From a virus, in the IMG/VR virus record IMGVR_UViG_3300022220_000001, positions 1-60,954 of that record: a DNA stretch of 60,954 bases, one strand, 5' to 3'. Position 1 is the stretch's first letter. Every line of letters starts with the position of its first letter. Shown here piece after piece: positions 32,322 to 41,691 of the stretch. The translations under genes were made by a program, and so were the position numbers. The notes beneath the pieces were generated by a model. The model had not been told where the DNA came from, searched no databases, and saw nothing but the letters and a program-made list of their open reading frames with translations.

Positions 32322-33227
32322 ATGAAAATATTATTTAACGCCTTAGGTTGTGGTTTGGGCAATAATGGCGGCACACACACTATTGTTAGTAGTATTAATT
32401 GTTTAAATAAATTAAAGCATAACGCATCTTTAGCAGCCGTAAAAAACAACTACGATTGGGGTTGCGTTTCCAATTTTATTGGTGAGATGCGAGATACTGT
32501 TTATAGCGATGTTGTTGTCAATGTATCTGTGTGGGATGTCGACTATACCCTGCTTATGTCGTGTGATAAAAAGGTGTGGTGGATGCGTGGTTGGGAAAAA
32601 TGGGTAAAAGGAGAGCAGTATTTAATAGGCCAGATTAAAAAATTTGTGGGTGCAGGTGGTAAAATAATTGTTAATTCTTCGTGGTTGATACAGCAGTTAA
32701 AAGAAAAGTGTGGTGTGGATTCACAACTGTGCTATTCTGGTTTAGATTTGGATTTCTGGAAGCCTTCAGTAATACATACTGATAAGCATACTATAGGTGC
32801 TCTCTGGCATCCTAAGCATAAGACAAAAAATTATTCGATGTTTAGCACACTGAAAGCAATATACAATGAAAGAACGGATATGGTATTTCAAACTGTCCGT
32901 GGGAATTTAACACAAGAACAAATGAGGATATTTTATGGAAACTGTAATGCTTGGCTTTCGTTGTCTGAGTTGGAAGGCTTTCACCAATGCCCTGCTGAAG
33001 CCGCATTGTGTGGGTGTGATATTATCTATAATGATGTTGATTCCGGTGGCACGCGCGATTACTGCACACCTGAGACAGCGACACCGTTTAAATCTTTTAG
33101 CGAACTCGTATTATCCCTGGAAAACCAAATATCCAGTCAAACGAAACGAGACAAAATGCAGGAAGTTTTGGTAAATAAAATTGGCAGTCGTGAAAGTAAT
33201 ATGAAAAAATTTGTGGAGATGCTATAA
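32322..33227 (+). CDS. GT4-like glycosyltransferase
   Basis: A 301-aa GT-B-fold enzyme, first of the glycan cassette. The C-terminal domain carries SELEGFHQCPAEAALCG (about residue 216), the nucleotide-sugar-binding glutamate motif of GT4, and GALWHPKHKTKNYSM before it fits the linker strand. The N-terminal GNNGGTHT is a Gly-rich acceptor-domain loop. It would transfer a sugar from a nucleotide donor in the cytoplasm; donor and acceptor are unknown. Weak ribosome site. Confidence 0.75.
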   Translation: MKILFNALGCGLGNNGGTHTIVSSINCLNKLKHNASLAAVKNNYDWGCVSNFIGEMRDTVYSDVVVNVSVWDVDYTLLMSCDKKVWWMRGWEKWVKGEQYLIGQIKKFVGAGGKIIVNSSWLIQQLKEKCGVDSQLCYSGLDLDFWKPSVIHTDKHTIGALWHPKHKTKNYSMFSTLKAIYNERTDMVFQTVRGNLTQEQMRIFYGNCNAWLSLSELEGFHQCPAEAALCGCDIIYNDVDSGGTRDYCTPETATPFKSFSELVLSLENQISSQTKRDKMQEVLVNKIGSRESNMKKFVEML

Positions 33228-33229
33228 TT

Positions 33230-33775
33230 ATGGCAAAGATAACATACGAAAAATGTGAATATTGTAATCGTAGGCATTGTGACGGTAAAGAGTTTTTGGT
33301 AAAAGGTGAATATGAATATTACGAAAAAATTATAGTAGAAAAAATAGTATGCAGTAATTTGGTGTATAGTAGTGCCGACAAAGACTTGGAACTAAAACAA
33401 GATGAAATGCGTGATAAACTTAAAACAAACCTTCGCAATAACAAAGCATCGTTGGAAGATCTGCAAAAAATTGTTTGCGAAGGTTTGTTTTCAAAAAAAA
33501 TTACAGAAGATGATATAAAAAAATATGCGGCCAAACAACACAATTTGGTGAAAAGCAGTGCTAAAGCACAAAAAGAACTAGAAAAAATAAAGAAAAAAAC
33601 CATCCCAAAAAAATATTATCATAATATCGTGTGTGGTCATGGTGCTAATTTTGATATAGAAGCGATTCCTGTAAAGCAATGTGACCCAAAAGAAATATCA
33701 ATAATAAAAGCAGCACAAAAGATGAAAGAAGAAATATTAGATGGTGATGATTTGTCTCCTGAGATAGGAAATTAA
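33230..33775 (+). CDS. Hypothetical coiled-coil protein with Cys clusters, 181 aa
   Basis: N-terminal CEYCNRRHC zinc-like cluster, a central Lys/Glu-rich coiled coil and a later IVCGHGANFDIEAIPVKQC region. It overlaps the next glycosyltransferase by one base. It is not like any glycan enzyme I recognise; it may be a structural or assembly factor. Confidence 0.6.
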   Translation: MAKITYEKCEYCNRRHCDGKEFLVKGEYEYYEKIIVEKIVCSNLVYSSADKDLELKQDEMRDKLKTNLRNNKASLEDLQKIVCEGLFSKKITEDDIKKYAAKQHNLVKSSAKAQKELEKIKKKTIPKKYYHNIVCGHGANFDIEAIPVKQCDPKEISIIKAAQKMKEEILDGDDLSPEIGN

Positions 33776-34698
33776 TGAAATATCCTAAATTAATAATTTT
33801 ATACGGTAGATTCCAAACTACAACAAACTGGAAACAACAGCGCATGATAGACGGTGGCGCAACGTGCATGTATCGTGAGATGGCGCAAACGTTTGGTGAA
33901 ATAATTTATCTTGCCCCACAGAAAATAAGCAAGAAATGGGAAAAGTGCTTTATATCAAAGAAAACATTAATTGATTATTTAAAAAGTTTTCCCGATGCAG
34001 TAATTTGGAGTGTAAAACATGATTTGAATAAAGATAGCGTGTTAAACTTAATTCCAAATAAAAAAGTGTATTATTCGTGTTGTTCATATGATATGTATAA
34101 TTCAAAATGCGATATATCGTTGGTCGATTTACCAAGCAGGATAAAAAACAACGGAAAACTTTGGGTAAAAGGCAAAAACCCTACATATTGGAAGCCAAGT
34201 AATAATAAAATATATGACCTCTTAATAATGGGTTCTCGCGGAGACAAAAATGAGTTGTTTTTCCTAAAAAACATGCAACAAACTGACAAGGAGTATAGTA
34301 TACTGTGGATTGGTGGTGATAAGTTCCGTGATAAACAGATAAATAAAAAGCATCAAGTATGCTATACTCCTTTCTTTTCTATGGAAGATGTAAGAAAACA
34401 TATCCCTTTGGCTAAAATGGGTGTAATTCTTTCAGAACATCCAGCGGAAGGATTTCCACAAAGCTTTCTTGAAATGACCATGTGCGGGGTGCCAGTTGTG
34501 TATTTGTTCAAAGGTAGCCCAAATCGTGTGTATAGTGGTAACTTTACCGGAATTGTTGATAAGCATATTGTTTCCGCAGTTGTTGAGGATAAGCTATCTA
34601 CTTGGACTATGGAGAGGTCGGAAAGTGTGAGAGAGTACGCTAAAAATAATTATAGTTTAGAAAAATCTTATGAATCAATATTGTTTGGATTAGAATGA
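33775..34698 (+). CDS. GT4-like glycosyltransferase
   Basis: A 307-aa protein. The C-terminal half has LLIMGSRGDKN, ILWIGGDKFR, and SEHPAEGFPQSFLEMTMCGVPVVY (about residue 220), a clear GT4 donor-binding motif with catalytic-region glutamates. The N-terminal domain is diverged. It overlaps its neighbours at both ends. Likely substrate unknown. Confidence 0.78.
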   Translation: MKYPKLIILYGRFQTTTNWKQQRMIDGGATCMYREMAQTFGEIIYLAPQKISKKWEKCFISKKTLIDYLKSFPDAVIWSVKHDLNKDSVLNLIPNKKVYYSCCSYDMYNSKCDISLVDLPSRIKNNGKLWVKGKNPTYWKPSNNKIYDLLIMGSRGDKNELFFLKNMQQTDKEYSILWIGGDKFRDKQINKKHQVCYTPFFSMEDVRKHIPLAKMGVILSEHPAEGFPQSFLEMTMCGVPVVYLFKGSPNRVYSGNFTGIVDKHIVSAVVEDKLSTWTMERSESVREYAKNNYSLEKSYESILFGLE

Positions 34699-34868
34699 AT
34701 GTAACAATAAAAGGTTTTAATACTCCACCGTATAGAGTGATAGGTGAATTCGAATCAGTTAGAATCGACCAAGGCAGCATAGATGATTGTTGTGTGATAG
34801 AATACGTAAACGGTGAGTATGTTATATATATTAGCAATCAAAAAATTCCTATAAGGATTGTGCGTTGA
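34695..34868 (+). CDS. Small beta-rich protein, 57 aa
   Basis: ATG overlaps the stop of the glycosyltransferase (ATGA), and the stop overlaps the next start (TTGA). A compact all-beta sequence (VIEYVNGEYVIYIS). Coupling on both sides supports it as a real gene; function unknown. Confidence 0.55.
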   Translation: MNVTIKGFNTPPYRVIGEFESVRIDQGSIDDCCVIEYVNGEYVIYISNQKIPIRIVR

Positions 34869-35611
34869 AGCATTTAGTAATAACAATGGCAGACGAAATG
34901 TACTTCCCCAATGGGAAGCTTTTCCTTGAGACAAGAAAAAGGGTTCATGCTGACTTTTTATTATACACCCCAGATGAAACAGGGTTGTGTGAGTATAGTA
35001 GGCGAGTTTGCGCACATCACGAAATAGATGTGAGGCCTGTAGACCAGAACCAGTGGAACACGATGAATCAAAGTTTAAAATTCTATTACATGGCGTGGAA
35101 TTATAGGGAATATGATTATGTTACAATGTGTGATTTTGACACTTTCTTTATAAGCGATTGGTCGAAGGTTGTGTTTGGTAATGATTTTGTGTTTGGCGTT
35201 ACAACAACTGAGGGTTACCCACAACACAACTACCTTAGGTCTAAAGTTAACGGTGGTGTAATTTTCTTAAAGAATCATCAAGACACAAAAAGCATGCTTG
35301 GGATAGCGCACAAGTGTATTAAAGACGGTGGACATATAGACCTTCCTCAGTATGACCAAATATGGAAGACCTTGGAAGATCCGAAGCGGCGAGATGGGAA
35401 ACGGCACTATCGAACAAATCATGCGTGGTGGTGTGATCAGGTTTTTTTATCTGCTCTTGTAATACATGGGGGGTACAATGTTAGGGCTTTCCCATGCAAA
35501 AGATTCAATGCTTTGGATAGTCGCCCGGATACTTCTGATATTCCTGGCGTGTATATAAAACATCTCAAATCAGCTAATAGAATAGTGAAAAAAGGAACAA
35601 TTAGTGGATAA
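34865..35611 (+). CDS. GT-A-fold glycosyltransferase
   Basis: A 248-aa enzyme with CDFDTFF (DxD, about residue 90) for metal and nucleotide-sugar binding, NGGVIFLKN near 130 and WWCDQVFLSALV near 188, the arrangement of GT8/GT32-like transferases. TTG start within the preceding stop codon. Overlaps the methyltransferase gene. Acceptor not known. Confidence 0.72.
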   Translation: MKHLVITMADEMYFPNGKLFLETRKRVHADFLLYTPDETGLCEYSRRVCAHHEIDVRPVDQNQWNTMNQSLKFYYMAWNYREYDYVTMCDFDTFFISDWSKVVFGNDFVFGVTTTEGYPQHNYLRSKVNGGVIFLKNHQDTKSMLGIAHKCIKDGGHIDLPQYDQIWKTLEDPKRRDGKRHYRTNHAWWCDQVFLSALVIHGGYNVRAFPCKRFNALDSRPDTSDIPGVYIKHLKSANRIVKKGTISG

Positions 35612-36464
35612 GAAGCTGTGGAAAATTACGTACAGCAATAAAACGCAGTATTTTGTGCTGGCAAAAGAAAAAGAAATTGCAGTGGCTTTAATAGAAAAAC
35701 ATTACCAAGAAACAGAATCCACAATAGACCAGGAAGAGTGTATGGATTCTGTGAAATTGGTTGGCGAATTGTTGAGTGCTGAAGATAAAAGTATTGTTTA
35801 CTCAGATATCTTTTTAGGGGTGGGATTAGTGGCTGAATATACGGAAAAGTGGAATAAGTACAAAATAGGTAATATCCCTTGGATAAACGCTAATAGAAAT
35901 CATTTGGCACGCCAATTGTTTATTAATTACGTGAAGGACAATTGTGGGGCAATAAGATCGGTATTGGAAATAGGCGCTGGAGAGTGTATAGAGGCGTGTG
36001 CGTTGATGGATGTTGTTGATTATACTGTTATGGATACATCAGATTTGTTTTTGTCTCATGCTAAGCAATTAGGGCTAAAAACTAGAAAATGTGATATGGT
36101 GAATTGTGATGAAAAATATTTTGAGTATGATCTTATATATATGTGTGGGGTTATAGAGCATACACCTGATATAACAAGAACAATAAGTGGCATAAATAAT
36201 ATTGGAAAAAAATATTATATCACCATGTTTCGTTGGGGGTATAATGATAACTTATCTACGTGGTTCGAGCCAAAAAAAAAATATTATACATCAACGTTTG
36301 ATATTGAAAAAATCTTTAATTTGTTTGGTGATGCGGAAGAAAAAATTATTGTACTCAAAGATGGTGGTGTAGAACAATACGAATGTTATGAAAAAAATAT
36401 AGATAAAACAATGAAAGAACATAGAAACGGAAATTGGCTTTCTTTTTATGGAAACTGCTATTAA
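35604..36464 (+). CDS. SAM-dependent methyltransferase
   Basis: A 286-aa class I methyltransferase. Motif I is VLEIGAGECIEA (about residue 119), followed by a YTVMDTSD acidic strand and the IYMCGVIEHTPD motif typical of small-molecule or sugar methyltransferases. The extra N-terminal 110 residues may recognise the acceptor. In glycan clusters such enzymes often cap chains by O-methylation. GTG start overlapping the glycosyltransferase. Confidence 0.7.
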   Translation: MDKKLWKITYSNKTQYFVLAKEKEIAVALIEKHYQETESTIDQEECMDSVKLVGELLSAEDKSIVYSDIFLGVGLVAEYTEKWNKYKIGNIPWINANRNHLARQLFINYVKDNCGAIRSVLEIGAGECIEACALMDVVDYTVMDTSDLFLSHAKQLGLKTRKCDMVNCDEKYFEYDLIYMCGVIEHTPDITRTISGINNIGKKYYITMFRWGYNDNLSTWFEPKKKYYTSTFDIEKIFNLFGDAEEKIIVLKDGGVEQYECYEKNIDKTMKEHRNGNWLSFYGNCY

Positions 36465-36503
36465 AGCATTAAAAACATTATTATAAGAAAGGTACGGTAC
36501 GAT

Positions 36504-36743
36504 ATGATAGATCAGAGTTTCACTCCAAAAACAATTGATGTTGTTGAAGTTAGTATTGTCGGCAGAGAAGGAAGTACAATACAACAAAATATTTCACAAG
36601 CACTAATGGTAGGAGTTGCCGAAAACGTCACGGTGAATTTGACAATGGAGGAAAAGGTTTTAAGATTTAGACCAATTGATATTATTAATTATATAGAAAA
36701 GTTTTGTCAAGTCGGCCAGGATAATAAAAAAGATGCAGATTGA
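36504..36743 (+). CDS. Hypothetical protein, 79 aa
   Basis: ATG after AAAGG. Contains VVEVSIVGREGSTIQQNISQALMVG. Not recognised. It overlaps the next glycosyltransferase by 11 bases. Confidence 0.55.
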   Translation: MIDQSFTPKTIDVVEVSIVGREGSTIQQNISQALMVGVAENVTVNLTMEEKVLRFRPIDIINYIEKFCQVGQDNKKDAD

Positions 36744-37620
36744 TATCACAACAACCGCAATGCCTAGACCTGACATATTGGATAGGTGCTACTCTTCATT
36801 TCAAAAGTATCTTATTGGGGTAGATTTTACGGAATGTGATTGTTATATCAACATAGATCCATTACCGGCTAGTAATGAAAGACAGTGCAAGTATATTAAC
36901 CAAATGATTAGCGCCACTATCGAAACCGCAAAAAAACATTTTGGAAATGTCATTGTCAGAGCCCCAAAAACACCAAATTATGCAGCGGCCTACAAATGGT
37001 TATGGAGTAAGGCACAGTCAGATATAATTCTTAACATTGAGGATGATTGGGAATTACTAAGGCCGATTAGTGTGAATCATTTGATTAAGAAGTTTACTGC
37101 GATAAAAACATTATACCAAATAGTTTTTCGTGCGTATAGTTATGTTTATCCTACTTGTTGCACAAGTCCATCATTGCTACACAGAAGATGGTATAAGCCA
37201 GTATCAAACGGAATGAACAAAATAGAAAACCCAGAATCACAGATACATAAAAACAATAATAATAAATTTAGTGTGTTCGTTCCGAATCGCAAAACTTGTG
37301 ATAGTAAGAAACACCCTGGGAAAAAAAGAGAGATAGAAAAGTATATTATTCCTTACCCAAAAAACAATTTTGATAGAAGCTGTATTATTGTGAAGGATAT
37401 AGGGAAAAAATGGATAGAAAACAGTCCATATATTAGCCCGGTAGACCTAATACGGCGAGAGAAGGAAATGTATCGGAAGCATAAACATAAGATGGATAGA
37501 GATCAAAAGATATATGCCAAGAAGTGCATAGAAAGCCTAAAAAAGTCTAATTTCTTATCGTGGGTGATAAGGCCAGACGTAAACCCTCTAAAGTGGCTAA
37601 TGGAGTATAAATGCAAATAA
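36733..37620 (+). CDS. GT-A-type glycosyltransferase, paralog of 44728 gene
   Basis: A 295-aa protein with LNIEDDWELL (about residue 100), an acidic metal-site motif shared with the 44728 protein (HLEDDWEFI). Both start with a short strand and RPD/RPEIL helix (MPRPDILDRC, LRPEILKRT), so they are paralogs. The basic middle and C-terminal regions may bind an anionic acceptor. Exact GT family not certain. Confidence 0.6.
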   Translation: MQIDITTTAMPRPDILDRCYSSFQKYLIGVDFTECDCYINIDPLPASNERQCKYINQMISATIETAKKHFGNVIVRAPKTPNYAAAYKWLWSKAQSDIILNIEDDWELLRPISVNHLIKKFTAIKTLYQIVFRAYSYVYPTCCTSPSLLHRRWYKPVSNGMNKIENPESQIHKNNNNKFSVFVPNRKTCDSKKHPGKKREIEKYIIPYPKNNFDRSCIIVKDIGKKWIENSPYISPVDLIRREKEMYRKHKHKMDRDQKIYAKKCIESLKKSNFLSWVIRPDVNPLKWLMEYKCK

Positions 37621-38456
37621 CGATACACACATATATAGGCCACAACTCAGCGGCCTATGCTGAGAATCTTAAAAAACATTGTGACAGGCTTAAGAGTGGG
37701 CAACATGAAATCTTTTACGAATGTTACCGGACAATAAATCACACTCAGTACAAGAAAACCGAGCGCATCCCCATTGGATGGGAGCATATGGCAGATGTTA
37801 ATGCCCATGAAGTTTCTAGTAGTTATAGCCACGCAAAGTGTATCCACAGATCCATTGAAGAAATTGAGCATAGCACAGGATGTCATATTATAATGGATGC
37901 AGATACGTGTATTACATATAAGCATTGGGATGTGGAAGTACTAGAAATGTTGAAGCAATATGATATCTTTGGGTGGGAAAATAAAAGAGGTGTTCCCTCG
38001 GTAATGTTTTTTGCTTTTCATCCTGTTATACTAGACAAAATGAAATTAGATTTTACTCCTATGCTAAAAAACGGAAAAGAAATGTGTGCGAAAGATAGAA
38101 TATGCACTCCGGAAGAAGCAGATGTGTACAAAATAGAACTTGGAGAATATATAAAATGCGATACTGGCTGGAGGATCCCGAAGCTACTACGAGATGCTGA
38201 TTTACATTATTGTTGTTTAAAAAGGGTTCTTGGAGTTGACAAAGAATCAATATTGCCGTTTAAAGATAGGAGGCAGAAAGAATTCTGTTTCAAGGGTGAT
38301 AAGAACGAACACATGTGCGAATGGCATTTGAACTGGAAATTGTTTGGTACACACATGCAAGCTTCACGGAGTTTTGCCTTTAACTCTAACCGTGGCAAAG
38401 TGTGGAAAAGTAGGATAGATATGTACATGCAAAAGGAGCATGGTTTCACAATATAA
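37611..38456 (+). CDS. GT-A-type glycosyltransferase-like protein
   Basis: A 281-aa protein with the nucleotide-sugar DxD motif IIMDADTCI (about residue 95), preceded by AKCIHRSIEEIEHST, and a later W-rich segment (HMCEWHLNWKLFG). It overlaps both neighbours. Assignment rests on one motif and neighbourhood. Confidence 0.55.
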   Translation: MQITIHTYIGHNSAAYAENLKKHCDRLKSGQHEIFYECYRTINHTQYKKTERIPIGWEHMADVNAHEVSSSYSHAKCIHRSIEEIEHSTGCHIIMDADTCITYKHWDVEVLEMLKQYDIFGWENKRGVPSVMFFAFHPVILDKMKLDFTPMLKNGKEMCAKDRICTPEEADVYKIELGEYIKCDTGWRIPKLLRDADLHYCCLKRVLGVDKESILPFKDRRQKEFCFKGDKNEHMCEWHLNWKLFGTHMQASRSFAFNSNRGKVWKSRIDMYMQKEHGFTI

Positions 38457-38794
38457 TGGATAGAATTTACAAACTTTTTACTGGCGATTATGTTGATTTG
38501 GGTAATATTATTAGTATTGGTAAGATGCAAATCCTAAACAAAAGCGGCCAGTGGAATGTAGATATGAAATTGTATTTAAAAATTTTTATAAAAATGCAAT
38601 TGTGTAATAGTGATCTAATTATACAAGAGGATATCAACGAAGAATATGCCCATTACGAACATTGGATAGATGAGGATGGTTACGATAATACCGAAATGCC
38701 GAAAATTACCAATGTGGGAAAGAAGTATTATGAAGAAAAATATAATGAATTTATAAACGCATGGGAAAGGTATGTTAATGATGAAATACAGTAA
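38456..38794 (+). CDS. Hypothetical protein, 112 aa
   Basis: Begins at the preceding stop. The N-terminal 75 residues resemble a small beta domain (YVDLGNIISIGKMQIL, NVDMKLYLK); the remainder is acidic and aromatic. Unrecognised. Overlaps the methyltransferase gene. Confidence 0.5.
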   Translation: MDRIYKLFTGDYVDLGNIISIGKMQILNKSGQWNVDMKLYLKIFIKMQLCNSDLIIQEDINEEYAHYEHWIDEDGYDNTEMPKITNVGKKYYEEKYNEFINAWERYVNDEIQ

Positions 38795-39308
38795 AACAGC
38801 ACACATACCAATAATAGAAGAAATCGCAAAGGGAATTAAGGCAGCGGGTAATAATCAAAGATACCTTGAGTTGGGAATAGCAAAAGCCAGGTGTTTCAAT
38901 CGTATAGCACCATATTTTGAAAAGTCTTATGCGGTTGATGTAAATTTTGAGGCATTGCTAAATGTAAGTGTAAAAACATTGTGTGTTATGAAGTGTGTTA
39001 ATACTGATGTTTTTTTTGAGCAACCCAGGAATATTAAGTTTAACCTTATATTTATCGATGCGAATCATGCTATCAAAAACGTTGTAGCGGACACTTGTCA
39101 CGCGTTAAGTGTAATTGCTGATGAGGGTATAATAATACTACACGACACTTATGCACCTGATGAGGAATCGGCACCACATTGTAAAGATGCGTGGAGAATA
39201 CAGGAATACCTAAAGAGTGATGACAGTCTACAATATATAAATTTACCTTTTTACTACGGATTAACTATTGTTAAAAAACACGTTAAAAGAAAATGGTGGA
39301 TTGAGTAA
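38778..39308 (+). CDS. Class I methyltransferase (Methyltransf_24-like)
   Basis: A 176-aa enzyme. Motif I is YLELGIAKA (about residue 30), then YAVDVNFE with its acidic ribose-binding residue, FIDANHAIKN near 93 and LHDTYAPDE near 120, the pattern of cephalosporin-hydroxylase/Methyltransf_24 proteins that act on sugars. ATG 38778 is spaced from GGGAAAGG; ATG 38772 is too close. Confidence 0.68.
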   Translation: MMKYSKTAHIPIIEEIAKGIKAAGNNQRYLELGIAKARCFNRIAPYFEKSYAVDVNFEALLNVSVKTLCVMKCVNTDVFFEQPRNIKFNLIFIDANHAIKNVVADTCHALSVIADEGIIILHDTYAPDEESAPHCKDAWRIQEYLKSDDSLQYINLPFYYGLTIVKKHVKRKWWIE

Positions 39309-39809
39309 GTGGAAAACGAAGATAAAGTAAAAGAACTTCAAGAAGAAGTTGAAGATCTAAAGATTGATATCACGGCGCAAAAGGAGTTCACGCGGTTGTA
39401 CGCAGCCGTGAATAAGACTGAAAACAGAGCTGTTTTAAATTGTGCCAAGATACAGATACTAGAGGACGAAATAAAAGGGGTTAAGGTTGATATCACCGAT
39501 ATAAAGACAGGTATGAAGGAAGCGACAACGGATAGGATGGAGATAAAAAAAACTATGATGGCAACCGATACCAAAGTAAGCACGGTACTACTTACAATGG
39601 AAAACTTTATAGTAAAGTATAAGAATGATCTTTGGAAATTTTTAGTAGGAATATTTATTATGCTGTTCACTTTTTTTGGTGGAATATGGGTAACACAAGA
39701 CAGAAGTATTAAGACATTTAAGGATGATATTATTAAGCTTCTTATAGAGGACAAGGTAGGGGGAAATATAAAAGAAAGGAAAAAAGTGTATGAATATGAG
39801 AAAAAATAG
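39309..39809 (+). CDS. Coiled-coil protein with one membrane helix (holin-like)
   Basis: GTG start directly after the methyltransferase stop. Residues 1-105 are acidic, heptad-like coiled coil. A hydrophobic segment FLVGIFIMLFTFFGGIWV lies near 116-133, then a basic tail. This resembles hemolysin-XhlA-type proteins that sit next to lysis genes. The following two genes are also membrane proteins, so a lysis block is possible. Equally it could anchor glycan enzymes at the membrane. Confidence 0.5.
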   Translation: MENEDKVKELQEEVEDLKIDITAQKEFTRLYAAVNKTENRAVLNCAKIQILEDEIKGVKVDITDIKTGMKEATTDRMEIKKTMMATDTKVSTVLLTMENFIVKYKNDLWKFLVGIFIMLFTFFGGIWVTQDRSIKTFKDDIIKLLIEDKVGGNIKERKKVYEYEKK

Positions 39810-39885
39810 GCGAGGAATATATAAATGGACTGTTATTGCCATGGCTTTGGCAACGATTCTTATATGGGTAATTAGAGGGTGCTAA
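39790..39885 (+). CDS. Tiny membrane peptide, 31 aa
   Basis: ATG after AAAGG within the end of the preceding gene. Basic N-terminus (MNMRKNRRGIYK) and one helix (WTVIAMALATILIWVI) ending in Cys. TAATG overlap with the next gene. A small holin or spanin component is possible. Confidence 0.5.
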   Translation: MNMRKNRRGIYKWTVIAMALATILIWVIRGC

Positions 39886-40538
39886 TGGACAAAAAAGCTT
39901 TTGTATTAACAATGATAATAGGTACTGTGGTTGGATGGGAATGGAATTTTTTTCATTACAAAAATGGCGTTGTTCATGCCTGGGATTTTGGTACTGGTGA
40001 GACTTTTGGTATATTGATCTGTGGTATTCCTGCCGTTGATTGGGCGTTTTATGCTGTTACAGGATTTTTCTTCCTTACTATGATTGTAATTGATCCACTA
40101 AAAAAACCATATGAGAAAGTCTTTGGGTTAGATGATTGTAGTTATTGTAGCCATCACACTATTAAGGTAACGAACTTTTTTGTTTTGGGCATAGCAATAA
40201 TTGTTGGTATAGTTTTCTTCGGTTGGTCTGGCACGTTTAGCTCTATACTTTTTGGTATCCCTTCTTTTTTGGCATTACTCTATATTGATGGCGATTTAAA
40301 TGTCCCACATTTTATTCGTACTGGGATTATTGTAGTTCCAACTAATGTAATTTGGGAAATTTTTGCTACCCCCATTACTAAGCAGTGGTGGTATAACCCT
40401 GAATCAGGTTTGTTTTCAGATCATTGGTGGTGGTGGGGTATACCGTTTGAGATGACACCAATGTTAGGTTTTTTTGCGTGGTATTTTATATTTACTACTT
40501 ATAGTTATTTGAGAAAGGCTTTCCCTGATGGAAAATAA
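39885..40538 (+). CDS. Polytopic membrane protein, 217 aa
   Basis: About six hydrophobic helices. Motifs GIPAVDWAFY and GIPFEMTPMLGFFAWYF recall the PxE motifs of lycopene-cyclase-domain (CrtYcd) proteins, and IWEIFATPITKQWWYNP also fits that pattern. This is only a distant resemblance. In this location it might process a lipid carrier or be a membrane partner of the glycan enzymes. ATG in TAATG overlap with the peptide gene. Confidence 0.5.
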   Translation: MDKKAFVLTMIIGTVVGWEWNFFHYKNGVVHAWDFGTGETFGILICGIPAVDWAFYAVTGFFFLTMIVIDPLKKPYEKVFGLDDCSYCSHHTIKVTNFFVLGIAIIVGIVFFGWSGTFSSILFGIPSFLALLYIDGDLNVPHFIRTGIIVVPTNVIWEIFATPITKQWWYNPESGLFSDHWWWWGIPFEMTPMLGFFAWYFIFTTYSYLRKAFPDGK

Positions 40539-40821
40539 AAAACCCAATCTATTGTATACAAATAAAATGCGTACTGTATGTGAGGTGATAAGGGAAACGA
40601 ATGATATTATTTGTGACGAACGGATCAAAAAGGGCATTAGAAAGCAGTTGAAAGATAAAATAACAGAAATTCATAAGATGGTTAAAAGAATGGATAAAAA
40701 ACTGATAGAATATAAAGAAAATTATAGTCAGAAATGGTATGAAGAAAATAATGGCTATGAAAATAGCTATTCCAAAAGACAACACAGGAAAAGAGTAAAA
40801 AAGAGCAAGCATGAGTCTTAA
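40528..40821 (+). CDS. Hypothetical basic helical protein, 97 aa
   Basis: Overlaps both neighbours. Very Lys-rich with a helix RIKKGIRKQLKDKITEIHKMV and a basic tail (RQHRKRVKKSKHES), suggesting nucleic-acid or membrane-surface binding. Unknown family. Confidence 0.55.
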   Translation: MENKKPNLLYTNKMRTVCEVIRETNDIICDERIKKGIRKQLKDKITEIHKMVKRMDKKLIEYKENYSQKWYEENNGYENSYSKRQHRKRVKKSKHES

Positions 40822-41437
40822 AACAGTATACACAGTGATAGCCGGGAAAGGCTACAAGCTAAGAGAACCTGAAAAGGTTTGCCATGGGTGGCAATATGTA
40901 TGCTATACAGACCAGTCTTTTAAGTCGGATGTATGGGAGACCAGAGCTCTACAACAAACCCAGGATAGTAGCAGAAGACGATCCAGGGTTTCCAAGATCG
41001 CAGTTGTATTTAACGGTGTTTCTATATATATGGATGCTAAATTTCGGCCTGTTAATAATTTGGATTATTATGTGGAAAAATATCTTGATGGGTATGATAT
41101 GGCAATTATGTCTCACCCTAAAAGGAATTGTTTATATAAAGAGTCAACCTTCCTTACAAGGACAAACATAGAAAAATGGGAGAATATACAGCTACAGTTG
41201 AGCCGATACATTAATCAAGGGTTTCCGAAGGAGTACGGTTTGTGGGCACCTGGTATAATGATTCGAAGGGATAATGAAACGGTTAGAGATTTTTGTGGAT
41301 TATGGTGGAATGAGTATATTAGTGGAACCGAAAGAGATATGATCAGTTTAGCCTATACAATATGGAAAACTCGCCATTCAAAAATAAAAATAAATGTAAT
41401 GCCATTTAGAAAAACATACAAGAGGTTTCGAATATGA
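40811..41437 (+). CDS. DUF616-like glycosyltransferase
   Basis: A 208-aa protein with the pattern of DUF616 transferases: YMDAKFRPV (about residue 73) as the metal-binding segment, SHPKRNCLYKE near 99, and TERDMISLAYTIW near 177. Relatives act on capsule or cell-wall glycans. Overlaps its neighbours. Substrate unknown. Confidence 0.68.
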   Translation: MSLKTVYTVIAGKGYKLREPEKVCHGWQYVCYTDQSFKSDVWETRALQQTQDSSRRRSRVSKIAVVFNGVSIYMDAKFRPVNNLDYYVEKYLDGYDMAIMSHPKRNCLYKESTFLTRTNIEKWENIQLQLSRYINQGFPKEYGLWAPGIMIRRDNETVRDFCGLWWNEYISGTERDMISLAYTIWKTRHSKIKINVMPFRKTYKRFRI

Positions 41438-41691
41438 GAATCCTTGATATAACAACAGCACTAATAAAATTTATATTAGATAAACCAGCAGAGGTTTGTC
41501 TGAAGTGTAAAAATTTATATATTGATAAAGACACTAAGTCTATTCATTATAGTTCTAAATATTGCTGCAAGATACATAAAATCCGTGATGAGTATTATTA
41601 TATTAAAGGAATTGTGTCTTATTGGGATTGTAGTGTTATAAGAGGTAGAAATATAATATTGAATCAATATTGTAGAAATTATAAACAGTGA
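41434..41691 (+). CDS. Hypothetical Cys-rich protein, 85 aa
   Basis: ATGA overlap with the preceding stop. CLKCKN, YCCKIH, and later CSV and YCRN could bind zinc. No known family. A 25-base gap follows. Confidence 0.5.
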   Translation: MRILDITTALIKFILDKPAEVCLKCKNLYIDKDTKSIHYSSKYCCKIHKIRDEYYYIKGIVSYWDCSVIRGRNIILNQYCRNYKQ

